From Maribacter zhoushanensis (GTDB lineage: Bacteria; Bacteroidota; Bacteroidia; Flavobacteriales; Flavobacteriaceae), in contig NZ_JARKMR010000001.1 in assembly GCF_029350975.1 (NCBI RefSeq), positions 1,054,001 to 1,118,000 of the forward strand: 64,000 bases of DNA, given 5' to 3'. Shown here piece by piece: positions 63,282-64,000 of the stretch; the first letter of the stretch is position 1, and the number at the start of each line of letters is the position of its first letter. The notes under the pieces were generated by a model that was not told the DNA's origin, made no database searches, and saw only the letters and a program-made list of their open reading frames with translations. Made by a program: the position numbers and the translations under genes.

Positions 63282-64000
63282 TAGTCTGAATATTCCGTTG
63301 GGTACAGCAAGTCAATATCAGCGTGGCTTACAGTATTTTGATATTTATCTATCACAGAAATTTCCTTCCATGTATCAGACGTTCCAAAATCCTTCCAAAG
63401 GGCATCCCTTTTTTCCATGTTCGTAAATGTGGTCATGTACATAAGGTTGGGCATTTTATCACCGGATATTACATCGGCATAGAAAACGGCATTAAATCCG
63501 AGGTTTTCAAAAAGTTCTACTTCACCACCTTCGTTGAACATATCAACTTTTCTGCGGTACATGGCTTCGGTTGGTCCTTCATAGCTTCTTAATTCATAGA
63601 CCCTATCTGCACGTGCACCTTCAACTTCACTAGGTTTCATTTTCGGCATATCAGGGAAGGCACGTAACAATACCGAACTAATTCTTTCAAAGGTTTTTTT
63701 GTCATGAGTGGCATGTATATATTTTGCACCAGCGGAAAGGTGGGTTTTATCTACCGCCAACATGGCTTCTAGTTTATCAAATTCAGCCAGAGATTGAAAG
63801 GGAATCAATACATAAATTTTATCGCTGACTTTAAATTTATCTGGTCGCACCTTAAAAACGCCAATATTTTCAATACCCATTCTTTTTAATGCAGGTAGGT
63901 ATGCGTTTTTTAAATAGTTATCTACCATATCTTCTTGGGCTTCATTTTTTATGGTGTAAGTTTTTAATTCGTAATATTCCTTTTCTTGTGCCAAGCTTGA
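63278..64000 (-). CDS. NIPSNAP family protein, truncated at the window edge
   Basis: The frame is open to the right edge, so the start lies outside. The visible 240 residues begin SSLAQEKEYYELKTYTIK; SSLAQ looks like the end of a signal peptide cut after Gln, so the protein is exported. Two NIPSNAP ferredoxin-like repeats follow: YYELKTYTIKNEAQ and, in the second half, DRVYELRSYEGPTEAMYRRKVDMF. The family role is unclear. It converges with the OmpA-family gene and shares 4 bases with it. Confidence 0.78.
   Translation of the reverse strand, partial: SSLAQEKEYYELKTYTIKNEAQEDMVDNYLKNAYLPALKRMGIENIGVFKVRPDKFKVSDKIYVLIPFQSLAEFDKLEAMLAVDKTHLSAGAKYIHATHDKKTFERISSVLLRAFPDMPKMKPSEVEGARADRVYELRSYEGPTEAMYRRKVDMFNEGGEVELFENLGFNAVFYADVISGDKMPNLMYMTTFTNMEKRDALWKDFGTSDTWKEISVIDKYQNTVSHADIDLLYPTEYSDY

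Noticed and set aside
1-64000. CRISPR arrays, IS elements, prophage or integrase genes
   Set aside because: No spaced direct repeats of CRISPR type and no transposase, integrase or recombinase motif were seen anywhere in the window.

Overview
The window looks like chromosomal DNA of a member of the Bacteroidetes, most likely a marine Flavobacteriaceae. It is AT-rich, ribosome binding sites are weak, and -7 promoter boxes of the form TAnnTTTG recur (19242, 17260, 31486, 44676). The tmRNA encodes the tag GENNYALAA. The gene set is also typical: KdsA, TypA, an FtsE/TPR/outer-membrane-barrel locus, many SpII lipoproteins, and OmpA-like and DUF4173 proteins. I found no transposase, integrase, CRISPR array, rRNA or tRNA gene. 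The only stable RNA gene I can name is ssrA.

Layout. 1-3849: the end of a SRAP gene, a TfoX-N protein, a SulP transporter and a CstB-like persulfide dioxygenase/rhodanese, which suggests a sulfur-handling group. 3867-9050: an exonuclease/GIY-YIG fusion, small lipoprotein and small-ORF genes in a roughly 2 kb regulatory-looking stretch with strong hairpins, a SIMPL protein, an orphan receiver protein and ssrA. 9217-15728: a saccharopine-dehydrogenase-type enzyme, a minus-strand cluster (membrane protein, winged-helix regulator, Coq4-like protein, DUF4173, DUF2809) with two near-identical operators, and phospholipase PldA. 15834-21073: kdsA, three tandem barrel-like paralogues and typA. 21357-26011: SDR enzyme, lipoproteins and a polyphosphate-glucokinase-like ROK kinase.

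26318-31439 is a TetR-led redox/detoxification run: AhpD-like CMD protein, GAPDH, EthD, FrnE-type DsbA, peroxiredoxin-like protein, DoxX and haloacid dehalogenase. Two matching palindromes overlap the likely -7 boxes of the regulator and of the first target. 31522-37174 is an accessory stretch of poorly characterised genes: a coiled-coil lipoprotein, a YD-repeat lipoprotein, a probable frameshifted gene, a second peroxiredoxin-like protein, DUF4303 and a DUF695-like protein. 37221-47010 holds amino-acid and nitrogen functions: Lrp regulator with divergent histidine decarboxylase, a PAS histidine kinase, a GNAT enzyme, an APC permease, a degraded flavin-oxidoreductase fragment, and a second Lrp divergent from metE.

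47979-53355 carries two convergent GH63-type glucosidase paralogues, each 875 residues long. 53406-64000 holds an unrecognised protein, ftsE, a 1005-residue TPR protein with a TonB-receptor-like barrel, a lipoprotein built from two copies of a beta-propeller-like unit, an OmpA-family protein and the 3' part of a NIPSNAP gene that runs off the right edge.

The most interesting signals are the two regulator/operator sets in which palindromes overlap -7 boxes, a compact promoter-terminator small-RNA candidate near 6450-6525, a structured 3' element behind a 56-residue small ORF near 5937-6179, the degraded oxidoreductase remnant at 43902-44066, and the frameshifted gene at 33513-34003.
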